Notes: generated from the letters alone by a model not told the origin. A stretch of DNA of 64,000 bases from Serratia plymuthica (GCF_018336935.1 NZ_CP068771.1:4774001-4838000); one strand, 5' to 3'; shown: positions 25,719-35,778, counted from the first letter of the stretch. Translations and numbers: made by a program.

Positions 25719-26552
25719 ATGACAGATACAGATTTCAGCAAGCTCAGGCTGTCGCATGCGCACGGCGTATTGACGATCGCTATCGATAACCCGCCGGTAA
25801 ACGTGCTTGATGTGGCTTTGATGTCGGAAATTAGCCGTTTACTGCATGCCGTGCGCGACGATCCGGACACGCGCGTGCTGGTTTTCCAGAGCGCGGATCC
25901 CGAGTTCTTCATTGCGCATGTTGATATGACGCTGATCGATGAGCCGCACGCCTTCGATAAACTGGCGCGCAACGCGCCGGAGGGGCTTAATCCGTTCCAG
26001 GCCTTTGGCGAACTGATGCGCAGCCAACCGCAGGTCACCCTCGTTAAGTTGGCCGGGCTGGCGCGCGGCGGCGGCGCAGAATTCGTTGCGGCGGCCGACA
26101 TGGCCTTCGCCGCGGAAGGGCGGGCGGGGCTTGCCCAGTGCGAAGCCCTGATGGGGATTACGCCCGGCGGCGGCGCGACCCAATATCTGACAAGCCGCAT
26201 GACGCGCGGCCGTGCGCTTGAAGTGGTCCTTGGCGCCGATCTTATCGACGCGGCGACCGCAGAGCGCTACGGCTGGATTAATCGCGCATTGCCCGCCGCC
26301 GAGCTTGATGGGTTCGTCGATCGGCTGGCGCGCAACATCGCGGCATTGCCTGCGGGGGTTATCGCGGCGGCCAAGCAGGCGATGCCCGCGCCGGACCTGC
26401 GGGCGGGCTTTCAGCGCGAGCACGCAGCCTGGGCGGGTTTGTTTGCCCGCCCGGCAGCGGAGCAACTGATTCGCGGTGGGCTTAAGGCCGGCGCCCAGAC
26501 TAAAGAGGGGGAGCGCAACCTCGAGGGCCTGCTGCGCGAGCCTGGCGTTTAA
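25719..26552 (+). CDS. enoyl-CoA hydratase/isomerase (crotonase) family protein
   Basis: The product is 277 residues from the ATG at 25719 (AGGA upstream); a longer frame from 25635 adds 28 residues that do not resemble the family. Crotonase hallmarks are NPPVNVLDVALMSE, the oxyanion-hole Gly pair in LARGGGAEFVAAADM and the ITPGGGATQYL loop. The catalytic Glu of classical hydratases is not clearly placed, so it could be an isomerase or act on another acyl-CoA. It is probably regulated by the divergent HxlR gene. Confidence 0.8.
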   Translation: MTDTDFSKLRLSHAHGVLTIAIDNPPVNVLDVALMSEISRLLHAVRDDPDTRVLVFQSADPEFFIAHVDMTLIDEPHAFDKLARNAPEGLNPFQAFGELMRSQPQVTLVKLAGLARGGGAEFVAAADMAFAAEGRAGLAQCEALMGITPGGGATQYLTSRMTRGRALEVVLGADLIDAATAERYGWINRALPAAELDGFVDRLARNIAALPAGVIAAAKQAMPAPDLRAGFQREHAAWAGLFARPAAEQLIRGGLKAGAQTKEGERNLEGLLREPGV

Positions 26553-26599
26553 GGCATTTTGGCGACAGGGCCGGAAGCCCTGTCACTCCAGACAGATCG

Positions 26600-28381
26600 C
26601 TAACATCCCGCCCACTGGCTCAACAGCGCATGCAATTTCGCCGGCTCCAGCGGTTTTCTCAATACCAGATAACCTTCCTGCTCGGCCTCTTGCAGAACCG
26701 GCGAGTTGAATTCCCCGCTGACCATGGCGCCGCTGGTGTCCGGCAGGCGCTCAAACAGCGCTTTCAAGATATCGAAGCCGCTCTCGCCGGAGCGGAGCCG
26801 TTGATCGCACAGCACGGCGAAAGGCGTGAAGCCTTCGTCGATAATCGCAAAAGCTTCCTCTGCTGAAGCCGCACAGCGCACGGTGATGCCCCAGGTACTC
26901 ATCAGGCTCGACCAGGCGGAGGTCACCAGCGGGTCATCGTCCACCACCAGGCAGGCGCCGCGCAGTGACTCATAGCGGGTTGGGGCAGCGGCGGCGGCGT
27001 AGGCATTAACGCTTTCCGGCGGGTGCTCTTCGCCGGCATACAGGGCAAAGCGCATCCAGAAACGCGATCCTTTGCCTTCGATGGAGCGCATGCCGTATTT
27101 CACCTTCATCAGTTTGGCACAGCGCGCCACCACCGCCAGCCCCAATCCATGGCCGGCGCTGTCGATTTTCCACGCCAGTTCGGGCCGATAATAGGGGGAA
27201 AAGATTTTACCTTTCTCTTCGTCGGCGATACCGACGCCGGTGTCCCACACTTCGATCAGGCATTCCTCGCCCCGTGGGCGGATCGCTATCAATACGCCGC
27301 CTTCTTGCGTATAGCGCAGCGCATTTTGTATCAGGTTGATCAGCGATTGCCTGATGAGCAATTGATCGCCCATCACGCAAATTCGCCGTTTGGGCCGCCA
27401 TGTGCGCAATGATAGTGCCCGGCTGTTGGCTTCTTCGCGAAACAGCGTAATCACGGAATCCAGCAGCTTTCCAATGTCCACATGGGTGGTCGCCGTACTG
27501 ACGTTGCCGGACTCGATTTTGCTGAGGTCGAGCAAGGAGTTGAACATCAGATGCACGGACCGCACGCTTTGTTGCAGATCCAACAGCTGAGGGATCAGCG
27601 TGGCGTCGCGATTCTTATGGATTATGGCCTCGATCAGAAAGCCCATCGCGTGTACCGGCTGGCGCAAATCATGGCTGGCGGTAGTCAAAAATTGATTTTT
27701 ATCCAGCAAGGCTTGTTCCGCCTCTTCTTTGGCCTGCCGAAATTGTTCCGCAAGGCGCGAGCTTTTCTCTTCGAGCAGCGCTTGCTGAATAAAGAAGGCA
27801 TGCGAGGTTAATGCGTGCCGGTAAATGGCGAAGCCATAAAGCAAATTGAGCATCAACACGATCGGCATGACGTCGTCTAATCGCCAGATAATGCCAAGAT
27901 TAAGCACGCCCCAAGAGGCGAAGAAAAAGCGTGTAAAGGTGCTGATGACCGGCGTCAGATGGGTTGCATTGGCTGCGACGATGGCTGCGATACTGATGTT
28001 TAATAACAGGAAAAAATCGAAGCTGTTTTTTTCCGGGGTGATTAAATATAAGGATGAAATCCCCAAACCATGCACGAAGGCGACGTTATTTATGCGCGGC
28101 AACCAACGGCCAATCACTGTGCCGGCATTATTTTCCTGGGTATCACGGCGATAGCGACGATGCCATAATCTGATGGCCAATGCGCAGAGAAAATATATCA
28201 GTATCCAGACAATAATTGGCGTGAGTTCCTTCCCCAATAAATAGAGCCAAATGGCGAAAGGAATACCGACAAAGGGCACGGCGGTAAAGCTGAAGACCAG
28301 CCGCATGAAGGTATTGTCCAGCAGGCGGATTTGTGCGTGTGGGGAGATCTCATCATTTTGTAATGATTGAAGTAATTTCAT
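26600..28381 (-). CDS. hybrid sensor histidine kinase with C-terminal receiver
   Basis: The 593-residue protein has about six hydrophobic helices in the first 190 residues (FTAVPFVGIPFAIWLYLLG, IIVWILIYFLCALAI and others) with little periplasmic loop. A coiled linker follows, then HisKA with H237 (ASHDLRQPVHAMGF), HATPase (LIQNALRYT, DTGVGIADEE, GHGLGLAVV), and a receiver domain at about 460-590 (CLVVDDDPL; phosphoacceptor Asp in VLCDQRLRSGESG; Lys in LRKPLEP). It overlaps the LuxR-type response-regulator gene by four bases. The layout is like that of kinases that sense within the membrane. The signal is unknown. Confidence 0.9.
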   Translation of the reverse strand: MKLLQSLQNDEISPHAQIRLLDNTFMRLVFSFTAVPFVGIPFAIWLYLLGKELTPIIVWILIYFLCALAIRLWHRRYRRDTQENNAGTVIGRWLPRINNVAFVHGLGISSLYLITPEKNSFDFFLLLNISIAAIVAANATHLTPVISTFTRFFFASWGVLNLGIIWRLDDVMPIVLMLNLLYGFAIYRHALTSHAFFIQQALLEEKSSRLAEQFRQAKEEAEQALLDKNQFLTTASHDLRQPVHAMGFLIEAIIHKNRDATLIPQLLDLQQSVRSVHLMFNSLLDLSKIESGNVSTATTHVDIGKLLDSVITLFREEANSRALSLRTWRPKRRICVMGDQLLIRQSLINLIQNALRYTQEGGVLIAIRPRGEECLIEVWDTGVGIADEEKGKIFSPYYRPELAWKIDSAGHGLGLAVVARCAKLMKVKYGMRSIEGKGSRFWMRFALYAGEEHPPESVNAYAAAAAPTRYESLRGACLVVDDDPLVTSAWSSLMSTWGITVRCAASAEEAFAIIDEGFTPFAVLCDQRLRSGESGFDILKALFERLPDTSGAMVSGEFNSPVLQEAEQEGYLVLRKPLEPAKLHALLSQWAGC

Positions 28382-29010
28382 TGCGAATGATCCTGCCTGC
28401 CATGCAGCAGGGTGATGGCCTCCACCCGGCTGTTTACGCCTATTTTCTTGAGAATGTTGCTAATGTGCTCTTTAACCGTGGGTTCGGAAATAGACAACTG
28501 CGAAGCTATTCTCTTATTGGGGAAACCGCGCATCATCATGATTAATACGTCTGTTTGTCGCGGAGTTAAATTGAATTTTTGCAGGTGGCCGTGAGCGTTG
28601 GTTACACATTCTTCGTGCTCTAGAGGGAACCATTGTTTATTTTCCATCAGAGCGGAAACGGCTTCGGCGAATAATTCAGGCGGTTTATTTTTAAGTACGA
28701 AACCCTGCCCGCCGGCATCGCGCACTTTTTGCCATATTTCATTGTTCTCATCGCCGCTGACCACCAGAAAACGAATCTTCGAATACTGGTTTTTTAGCTC
28801 TTTGAGTAACTTCAACGCCGTACCCTCGGACAACCAAAAATCGATGACCATTAAGCGCGGAGCGCCATTTTCCAGAATATGGCGATAACAATCAGCTTCG
28901 TTGGTTACCACATAGGCATGTTTAAAACGACAATGCGTATTCAGGTAATTGGCGATGCCGCTTGCCACCAGCGGATGGTCATCGACAACCAGTGCATAAT
29001 CCTGCTCCAA
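28378..29010 (-). CDS. NarL/LuxR-family response regulator, TTG start
   Basis: The product is 210 residues if it starts at a TTG at 29010, preceded by AAAGGAG at ideal spacing; the frame runs 19 codons further 5' to another TTG at 29067, but without a ribosome site. The receiver has VVDDHPLVASG and phosphoacceptor D57 (VIDFWLSEG). The C-terminal LuxR HTH is clear (LTPRQTDVLIMMMRGFPNKRI, then EPTVKEHISNILKKIGVNSR). It is coupled to the hybrid kinase gene. Targets are unknown; the divergent lipoprotein gene is the nearest candidate. Confidence 0.88.
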   Translation of the reverse strand: MEQDYALVVDDHPLVASGIANYLNTHCRFKHAYVVTNEADCYRHILENGAPRLMVIDFWLSEGTALKLLKELKNQYSKIRFLVVSGDENNEIWQKVRDAGGQGFVLKNKPPELFAEAVSALMENKQWFPLEHEECVTNAHGHLQKFNLTPRQTDVLIMMMRGFPNKRIASQLSISEPTVKEHISNILKKIGVNSRVEAITLLHGRQDHSQ

Positions 29011-29065
29011 AGATATCTCCTTTCGTGTAAACGTACCAGATTGGCTCCGATGACTTTTTATTATC

Positions 29066-29093
29066 AACCCTCCCTACTTTAGGAGGGTTTTTT
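29066..29093 (+). terminator. hairpin with T-run upstream of the regulator gene
   Basis: AACCCTCC (29066-29073) pairs with GGAGGGTT (29082-29089) and TTTTTT spans 29088-29093, so it reads as an intrinsic terminator on the plus strand. No plus-strand gene precedes it closely. On the minus strand it would be a plain hairpin in the 5' leader of the regulator transcript. Confidence 0.55.
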
Positions 29094-29189
29094 AACTTAA
29101 GAAAGGGAAATATATTATTCGGGGATTTGGATAAGGTAAAACATAAAACCATTCAGCGATTGGATCTGTTTGGTTACAAAGGATAATTT

Positions 29190-29504
29190 ATGAAAAAACC
29201 ACTTATCGCTTTAGCCGTTACTTTACTGGTAGCCGGCTGTTCAACGTTGAAAACCGATCAGGCAATACCCTTGTTGCAGGCGGAAACGGCTAAAATGCTG
29301 GGCCTGGGATCATCGGATGAAATAACTGTGACCAATGTCAATGGCGCTCAGCCCGATGCCCTGGGCGGGCAAAAACTTTCTTATCGCGCCACCACCGAGA
29401 AAGGCCGTATCTTCGATTGTTCCTCGCTGATGATGCCGGGTATTTTAGGTTCGGCGCCCTCGCTGAGCGCACCGAGCTGTACTCCTGTCGTCACGCATAA
29501 ATAA
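29190..29504 (+). CDS. small lipoprotein
   Basis: The 104-residue product has a lipoprotein signal with lipobox LVAGC (Cys17) followed by STLKTDQA; the Ser at +2 predicts outer-membrane sorting. The remainder is a short domain with NGAQPDALGGQKLSYRATT and two later Cys residues that could pair. Family not recognised. It has its own ribosome site (AAGGATAA). It lies between a two-component system and the autotransporter, either of which may be related in function, but nothing proves this. Confidence 0.75.
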   Translation: MKKPLIALAVTLLVAGCSTLKTDQAIPLLQAETAKMLGLGSSDEITVTNVNGAQPDALGGQKLSYRATTEKGRIFDCSSLMMPGILGSAPSLSAPSCTPVVTHK

Positions 29505-29734
29505 TTCGCCTCAGGCGCGAGCCGGAGTTGGCAATCAGGAGAAATCCGCAATCCCACTAATTTTGGCATCGGGGCATTAGCGCTGGGGGGCAATAAGCTG
29601 GCGTCTCGATGACAATCCTTCTGTGCTCGCCCTCTGTGCTCGCAAATAACGCGCCGCGCATTCTCTAACGCATTGAGTTTTTCATATAAATAATAACGTT
29701 GATGGCATCAAGATAATTGAGCCGGAGAGATAAC

Positions 29735-32700
29735 ATGAAAGATCAAACATCGCATCACTTAGCGGTAAGAAAGCCGCTTTCCAAAATTTACCTCGCACTT
29801 TTTTCCGCGCCGTTGATATTGATCGGGCCCGCCGATATGGCGCGCGCCGATGACGCTATTTTTGATGGCGACTCCCGTATTACGCAACCGTTGAGTTACG
29901 CGGGCAATGTTTACGTCGGTCGTAATCAAGGCGGGAACCTGTTGATCGATAACGGTGAAGTCAACGCCTATAACATCAATATCGGCACTCGTCATGACGG
30001 TCTGATTTATGAAAGCCTGGTGACGGTCAGGGGGCCTAATGCCGTATTGAGCGCCGTCAACGATCAATATGTTCTGCGCGGCGGTTTAAATCTGGGCCTG
30101 GGTACGTTGCGGGTTGAAGAAGGGGCGCTGGCCAGCGCGAAAGAGATCGTGGTCGGCGCCAACCGCGGCTACGACAGCCATCTTGTCGCTACGGGCGCCG
30201 GTTCCAGAGTCGTCAGCAATTTTCTCAGCGTCGGCACCGATCTGGGGGCCCGATCCACGCTGTCGATTGAAGACGGCGCGGTGCTGAACACCACGTTCGA
30301 TGCGCGCATCGGCAACGGTTCCGGGCCCGGCGAGCCCGATAAGCTAAGCCCGAAAGCTACGGTTACGGGGGCGAATTCGCAGTGGCATGTCGGCCGCGCG
30401 CTCACGCTTTACGGCGATCTTGATGTGTTGAACGGCGGTGCGGTCAATGTCGGCAGCATCGAGGTGGCGGGCGTCTCAGGCGCGAGGAAAACTGCCGAGC
30501 TGTATATAGCCGGCAATGGCTCGCGCTTCACCAGCGGGAGCCATGTCAGCGTGGGGGATTACGGCAACGGCGTGCTGTCGGTCGTTGACGGCGGCGAATT
30601 TTCCGCCGGCGCAAACGAATTGCGGTTGGGCGATACCGGCTCCGGCTCGAACAGAGGCGCGCTGATCATCGGCAGCCGCGGCAATATGGATACCGGCACC
30701 GGATTGACCGAACCCACGCTAGGCGCGGCGGGTGGCGCGGGCACTATCGATGCCCAGACGGCGGTCAACCTGCGGGGCGGCTTGTTCGGCAGCTATGTGT
30801 ACTTTAACCATACTTCCGACAACTACGACTTCCGCAACAAGATGATGGGGGAAGGCGAGGTTATCAATACCGCCGGGCGCACGACCCTGAGCGGCGATTT
30901 GACCCAGCTCAAGGCGAATGTGACCGCGCGGGGCGGCAAAATCATCATCGCCGGCGATATCAATACGCAGCCAGAAGACAGCCCTTTCGACGTGCAGACG
31001 CTGAGCGCCGAGAACGGCGGTACCTTGATCCTCAACGCCACGGCCGGTTCTGACGTCAGCAATGGCCTGGGTTACAGCAGCGCCGCGTCGATCAAATCCG
31101 GCGGTACGCTGGGCGGCAACGGCACCTTGGGCCAGACCGAGATCCAGTCTGGCGGCCATATTTCCCCCGGCGACGGCAACATCGGCACGCTCACGCTGAA
31201 GCGCTATCTGAATTTCCTCGGTGAATCTTTCTACGACGTCGATATCGCCGGCGACGGCAGCAGCGACAAACTGGTCGTGGCGGGTAAAACCACCATCAGC
31301 GAGCAGGCCAAAGTGCAGGTTACCGCGCTGGATCCGCAAACCAGCTATCAGACAGGACAAAGCTATCGCATTTTAACTTCGGAGGGCGGGATTGACGGCC
31401 GGTTCGCCGAGGCTATCTCAAAATCGGCATTTTTGGACGTGGCGCTCAATCAGGGTGCGAATGCCGTGGATCTGACGATTGCGCAAAAAGGCGGCAATCC
31501 GGGCGAGGGCGGTAACCCAGGCGAGGGCGGTAACCCAGGCGAGGGCGGTAATCCAGGTGAGGGCGGTAATCCAGGCGAGGGCGGTAATCCGGGTGAGGGC
31601 GGCAACCCAGGCGAGGGCGGTAACCCAGGCGAAGGCGGCAACCCGGGCGAGGGTGGCAACCCAGGCGAAGGCGGCAACAAGCCCGGTATTTTCCAAACGG
31701 TGGCGCAAACCGGCAACCAGTGGAATACCGCCGGCGCCCTTTCGACGTTGGCGCAGAGCGGCCCTTCATTGGCCTTATACAATTCCTTGCTGTTGTTGAA
31801 CGCGCCGGAAGCCCGCGACGCATTCAATCAACTGTCCGGTGAAGTCTATCCCTCCATTCAGTCAAACCTGATCGCCGGCAGCACGCAGCTGTTCAATGTT
31901 CTGAATCAACGCATGCTGCGCGCGTTCGATAATGATGCGTTGCCCGTGCCACCGCTGGCGATGACGCTGGTTCAGCCTGGCCAAGCTGAAAATAACGGCG
32001 TATGGGGGCAGACCTTCGGCTCCTGGACAAGAAACAGCGGTAACGACAACGTGGGGAAACTGGAGGGCAACACCAGCGGTTTCCTGATCGGTGCCGATCG
32101 TAAGCTCACCGACCACAGTGTTCGCGTTGGGGGATATTTTGGCTATAGCCGCGGCGATTACGATATCGATAGCCGCCGCTCCAAGTCCGACAGCGACAAT
32201 TACCACCTGGGTCTGTATGCCGCAGGGCAGCAGGATGCCTTCTCCTTGCGCGGTGCGCTGGGTTACACCTGGCATCGGCTTGAGAATGAGCGCAACGTTG
32301 ATTTCGGTAATTTTTCCGATCGGCTCAAGGCGGACTATGACGCTGACTCGCTGCTGGCGTTCACCGAAGCGAGCTACCGTTTTGGTCAGCCGGAAGCGAA
32401 CGTCGAGCCATTTATCAATCTGAGCTACATCCGTCTGCACACCGATAACTTCCAGGAAAAGGGCGGCGCCGCCGCGCTGAGCGTCCGCAATGAAACGATG
32501 AATACCTTCTATTCGACATTGGGCGTACGCGGTACCAAAGAGCTGCCGAAAGACGTCAGTCTTTACGGCTCGCTAGGTTGGCAGCATGCCTACGGCGATA
32601 AAAACACGTCATCGCGCATGGCATTTGCCGGCAGTGACGCTTTTGTCACCCAGGGGCAGGCGGTTGATGACAACCTGATGGTGGCCGATGTCGGGGTGAG

Positions 32701-32806
32701 CGTGAAGCTGTCGCGATCCACCACGCTGGCCGTCGGTTATCAGGGGCAATACGGTTCTGATACTCAGGTCAATGCGGTCAATGCCAACATCAAATGGTCA
32801 TTCTGA
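29735..32806 (+). CDS. classical autotransporter with GGNPGE-repeat linker
   Basis: The product is 1023 residues from the ATG at 29735 (GGAGAG upstream); an upstream in-frame TTG adds six residues. A long signal region (ends near AAMARA-like MARADDA) leads into a passenger of about 550 residues with repeated VGRNQGG, VGDYGNGVLSV and RLGDTGSG motifs typical of a beta-helix adhesin. A linker of ten GGNPGE units spans about residues 586-645. After a helical segment, the C-terminal ~260 residues form the outer-membrane barrel (NGVWGQTFGSWTRN start) and end in aromatic F after IKWS, as the assembly signal requires. It should be displayed on or released from the cell surface. The function, probably adhesion or aggregation, is inferred from family. 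Confidence 0.9.
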   Translation: MKDQTSHHLAVRKPLSKIYLALFSAPLILIGPADMARADDAIFDGDSRITQPLSYAGNVYVGRNQGGNLLIDNGEVNAYNINIGTRHDGLIYESLVTVRGPNAVLSAVNDQYVLRGGLNLGLGTLRVEEGALASAKEIVVGANRGYDSHLVATGAGSRVVSNFLSVGTDLGARSTLSIEDGAVLNTTFDARIGNGSGPGEPDKLSPKATVTGANSQWHVGRALTLYGDLDVLNGGAVNVGSIEVAGVSGARKTAELYIAGNGSRFTSGSHVSVGDYGNGVLSVVDGGEFSAGANELRLGDTGSGSNRGALIIGSRGNMDTGTGLTEPTLGAAGGAGTIDAQTAVNLRGGLFGSYVYFNHTSDNYDFRNKMMGEGEVINTAGRTTLSGDLTQLKANVTARGGKIIIAGDINTQPEDSPFDVQTLSAENGGTLILNATAGSDVSNGLGYSSAASIKSGGTLGGNGTLGQTEIQSGGHISPGDGNIGTLTLKRYLNFLGESFYDVDIAGDGSSDKLVVAGKTTISEQAKVQVTALDPQTSYQTGQSYRILTSEGGIDGRFAEAISKSAFLDVALNQGANAVDLTIAQKGGNPGEGGNPGEGGNPGEGGNPGEGGNPGEGGNPGEGGNPGEGGNPGEGGNPGEGGNPGEGGNKPGIFQTVAQTGNQWNTAGALSTLAQSGPSLALYNSLLLLNAPEARDAFNQLSGEVYPSIQSNLIAGSTQLFNVLNQRMLRAFDNDALPVPPLAMTLVQPGQAENNGVWGQTFGSWTRNSGNDNVGKLEGNTSGFLIGADRKLTDHSVRVGGYFGYSRGDYDIDSRRSKSDSDNYHLGLYAAGQQDAFSLRGALGYTWHRLENERNVDFGNFSDRLKADYDADSLLAFTEASYRFGQPEANVEPFINLSYIRLHTDNFQEKGGAAALSVRNETMNTFYSTLGVRGTKELPKDVSLYGSLGWQHAYGDKNTSSRMAFAGSDAFVTQGQAVDDNLMVADVGVSVKLSRSTTLAVGYQGQYGSDTQVNAVNANIKWSF
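31490..31669 (+). repeat. ten tandem 18-bp units coding GGNPGE
   Basis: Ten in-frame copies of an 18-bp unit differ only by synonymous changes (GGC/GGT, AAT/AAC, CCA/CCG, GAG/GAA). Unit number can change by slippage without breaking the frame, so linker length may vary among strains. The opposite strand is also open across the array, an effect of the repeat rather than a gene. Confidence 0.9.
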
Positions 32807-32887
32807 TGTGCTGAGGAGTTAGGTTTCTGTGGTATCGAGAGGTCGCTGGGCAACGGGGGGTTGCCTGGCGACATCTCGACTTCGGCG

Positions 32888-33637
32888 CTATTGTGCCGCA
32901 AGGCAAGGCTCTTCGGACGACGAGTGTTCTATCAGCTTAAATAATTCGATCCGCTCGTCATCGGTGAAATCCCGCCACTCGCCCAGCGCCAGCCCGGTGA
33001 GCTCGACGTTCATGATGCGCACGCGCTCGAGTTTGGTGACCTCATAACCGAAGTATTTGCACATGCGGCGAATCTGGCGGTTAAGCCCCTGAACCAGCGT
33101 GATGCGAAATACCTGCGAGGCTTCTTTCTCCACCTGGCATGGATGGGTCACTTTACCCAATATCGGCACACCCGCGCCCATACCCTGAATAAACGCATCG
33201 GTCAGCGGCTTGTTGACGGTGACTATGTATTCTTTTTCGTGATTATTGCCGGCGCGAAGGATCTTGTTGACCAGTTCACCCTGATTGGTCAGAAAGATCA
33301 GCCCCTGAGAGTTTTTATCCAGGCGGCCGACAGGGAAGGTGCGTTTGTCGTGGTTAACGAAATCGCCGATGTTATCCCGCTCGTGCTTGCCCATGCTGGT
33401 GAGGATACCAACCGGCTTATTGAGCGCGATAAGCACCAGATCTTCCGCATCCCGCGGCGCGATCTGCCGATCGTTAACTCTCACTCTGTCCCCTGAAAAT
33501 ACCTGTGCGCCCACGGCGGCCAGCCTGTCGTTGATAAAAACGTTGCCCAGTTTGATGTGACGATCGGCATGGCGACGGGAACAGATGCCGCTGTCGCTAA
33601 TGTATTTGTTGAGGCGAATGGATGATTGAGTCAGCAT
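32888..33637 (-). CDS. rluF: 23S rRNA pseudouridine synthase RluF-like
   Basis: The 249-residue protein has an N-terminal S4 RNA-binding domain ([22 protein letters not shown]) and an RsuA-family catalytic domain with D107 in [12 protein letters not shown] and the motif [20 protein letters not shown]. The LNRQIRRMC form is typical of RluF, which makes pseudouridine at position 2604 of 23S rRNA in Escherichia coli. It is shorter at the C-terminus than the E. coli enzyme (290 residues), as in related genera. It is a core gene and marks a return to chromosomal backbone. Confidence 0.88.
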   Translation of the reverse strand: MLTQSSIRLNKYISDSGICSRRHADRHIKLGNVFINDRLAAVGAQVFSGDRVRVNDRQIAPRDAEDLVLIALNKPVGILTSMGKHERDNIGDFVNHDKRTFPVGRLDKNSQGLIFLTNQGELVNKILRAGNNHEKEYIVTVNKPLTDAFIQGMGAGVPILGKVTHPCQVEKEASQVFRITLVQGLNRQIRRMCKYFGYEVTKLERVRIMNVELTGLALGEWRDFTDDERIELFKLIEHSSSEEPCLAAQ

Positions 33638-33901
33638 GGTTTCCCCGTAAAACGCGGACTATACCTTACGCAGGGGGCGTTGCAAGGTCGGGGCGCGTTC
33701 ACGTCGTTTTAAGCAAGGTTATTCTCCTTGCCACGTAATTGAGCACGGCTTCACGTTGTTCTGCCGGAAACCATAAAGTGTCATATCTGACCCTTTATGG
33801 TCTTTTATGCATGCCGGTACTCTGATTTCAGGCGTACAAGGTTCAATTATGACCCTCCGCGATAGGTTTTCCCGACTGTGGGAGCCATTGCGACGCCGAT
33901 G

Positions 33902-34345
33902 CTATTCCACCTTCACCACTCTGGTATTCAGCGGCGTAAGAGTCTGCCCGTCGTGGCCGGTCGGCGTCATGCGCGGGATAGGTTGGCCGCTGTCGCTTTC
34001 CACCAGATGCGAGTGCGCCTCGCCCTGCGCAAACAGATGATCTTCCCCCCATTGGCGCAGGCCGACGATCACCGGGAACAGCGCGCGGCCCTTGTCGGTA
34101 AGAATATATTCCTGATAGGCGCTGCCGTCCGAAGCGGGCGCTATTTCCAAAATGCCGTGCGCCACCAGCGTGCGCAGGCGGGTGGAGAGAATGTTCTTCG
34201 CCATCCCCAACCCTTTTTGAAACTCGCTGAAACGGCGTACGCCGTCAAAGGCGTCGCGCACGATCAGCAGCGACCACCAATCGCCGATCACATCCAGCGT
34301 ACGTGCCACCGGACACTGTGCATCTTCCAGGCTTTTGCGTTTCAT
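33902..34345 (-). CDS. HxlR-family regulator of the divergent MFS gene
   Basis: The 147-residue protein carries the family pattern: CPVARTLDVIGDWWSLLIVRDAFDGVRRFSEF, GMAKNILSTRLRTLVAHGIL and a wing with YILTDKGRALFPVI. It is divergent from an MFS transporter gene with fewer than 100 bases between them, the usual arrangement for an efflux repressor responding to the exported compound. The N-terminal Cys (C11) may be the sensor. Plain HTH/winged-helix length; no extra domain. Confidence 0.85.
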   Translation of the reverse strand: MKRKSLEDAQCPVARTLDVIGDWWSLLIVRDAFDGVRRFSEFQKGLGMAKNILSTRLRTLVAHGILEIAPASDGSAYQEYILTDKGRALFPVIVGLRQWGEDHLFAQGEAHSHLVESDSGQPIPRMTPTGHDGQTLTPLNTRVVKVE

Positions 34346-34439
34346 GGCTCAGTTCCATTCATGATATCTGGTTGCATTATAAAACCTCTACGCGTAAAGT
34401 TCATTGGGTTTAATAATGAAACTACTTTAAGGGCGAACG

Positions 34440-35681
34440 ATGAGTGACAAAACGCTGGATCCGATCTGTACGCCGCAAAGCCGCGCGCTCAGCCGGCTGC
34501 CGGTTTCGCTGGTGCTGCTGCTGGCCGGGGCCAGCGCTTTTAGCGTGGCTAACGTGTATTACGCTCAGCCGCTGCTGGATGCGATCGCTCATGATTTCAA
34601 TATCAGCCTGGCGTCGGTGGGGATAGTGATCACCGCCACCCAGCTTGGTTGCGCGCTGGCTCTGTTGCTGGTGGTGCCGCTGGGGGATTTGATTAATCGC
34701 CACCGGCTGCTGGCGGTGCAGCAACTGTTGTTGATGGCCGCGCTGTGCGTGGTGGGGTGGGCGAACAGCAGCGCGCTATTGCTGGCGGGCATGCTGCTGG
34801 TGGGGTTGCTTGGCACCGCCATGACTCAGGGATTGATCGCCTTTGCCGCCACGCTGGCGGCGCCGCATGAGCGCGGGCGGGTGGTGGGCGCAGCGCAAGG
34901 CGGGGTGGTGCTGGGCCTGTTGTTGGCACGCACGCTGTCCGGCTCACTGGCGGATATCGGCGGCTGGCGGGCGGTCTATTTTTTCTCGGCTGCGGTGACG
35001 TTGATCCTGCTGCCGGTGTTGTCGCGCCTGTTGCCAACGCTGCGCACGCCGCCGTCGACGCTCAGTTATCCGGCCTTGCTGCACTCAATGCTGGCTTTAT
35101 TGCTGCGCGATCGCACGCTGCAAATTCGCGGCATGCTGGCACTGCTGATGTTTGGCGCGTTCAGCATCTTCTGGAGCGCGCTGGTGCTGCCGCTCAGCCA
35201 GGCGCCGTTCAATTTTTCACATTCGGTGATTGGCGCCTTCGGTTTGGTCGGGGCGGTTGGCGCTCTGGCGGCGGTGCGCGCCGGGCATCTGGCGGATCGT
35301 GGGTTAGGGCAAGTGGCGAGCGGTGTCTGCCTGCTGTTGCTGGTGCTGGCCTGGTTGCCGCTTGGCATGCTGGGGCACGGTCTGGCGTGGCTGGTGGCCG
35401 GTATCGTGCTGCTCGATCTGGCCGGGCAGGCGATTCACGTGCTGAACCAGAGCATGATTTTTAGCGCGCACCCGCAGGCCCACAGCCGGTTGGTGGGTTG
35501 TTATATGCTGTTTTACGCGGTGGGCAGCGGGCTGGGCGCCTTTGCCGGCACCCACGTATACGCCGTGGCGGGTTGGCCCGGCGTGTGTGGGCTGGGGGCT
35601 GGCGTTAGCCTGGTCGCCTTGCTGTTCTGGTGGCTGACGCTGCGTGGCATGCCGGCCTCAGGCGCGGCGGTAGAACAATAA
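34440..35681 (+). CDS. MFS exporter (DHA family)
   Basis: The 413-residue protein has 12 hydrophobic segments. Segment 1 holds ASAFSVANVYYAQPLLDAI, loop 2-3 has a GDLINRHRLL version of MFS motif A, and GVVLGLLLARTLSGSLADIGGWRA corresponds to the helix 5 motif of drug exporters. This resembles YgaY/NepI-type exporters of sugars or drugs. Expression is probably controlled by the divergent HxlR gene, and the transcript ends at the hairpin near 35779. Substrate not predictable. Confidence 0.88.
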   Translation: MSDKTLDPICTPQSRALSRLPVSLVLLLAGASAFSVANVYYAQPLLDAIAHDFNISLASVGIVITATQLGCALALLLVVPLGDLINRHRLLAVQQLLLMAALCVVGWANSSALLLAGMLLVGLLGTAMTQGLIAFAATLAAPHERGRVVGAAQGGVVLGLLLARTLSGSLADIGGWRAVYFFSAAVTLILLPVLSRLLPTLRTPPSTLSYPALLHSMLALLLRDRTLQIRGMLALLMFGAFSIFWSALVLPLSQAPFNFSHSVIGAFGLVGAVGALAAVRAGHLADRGLGQVASGVCLLLLVLAWLPLGMLGHGLAWLVAGIVLLDLAGQAIHVLNQSMIFSAHPQAHSRLVGCYMLFYAVGSGLGAFAGTHVYAVAGWPGVCGLGAGVSLVALLFWWLTLRGMPASGAAVEQ

Positions 35682-35778
35682 CCGTAGGGAAATCAGTGCG
35701 TCGCACAGCAACTATCCCGGCGATGCAGGATATCGTTTTGCAAGGGTAACCTGAGGTTTGTAGCCTGAGCCGTTTTAG

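Noticed and set aside
31446..31827. Pro/Gly-rich minus-strand ORFs under the autotransporter repeat
   Set aside because: They arise because an 18-bp repeat without stops is open in several frames; codon pattern and synonymous changes fit only the plus-strand frame.
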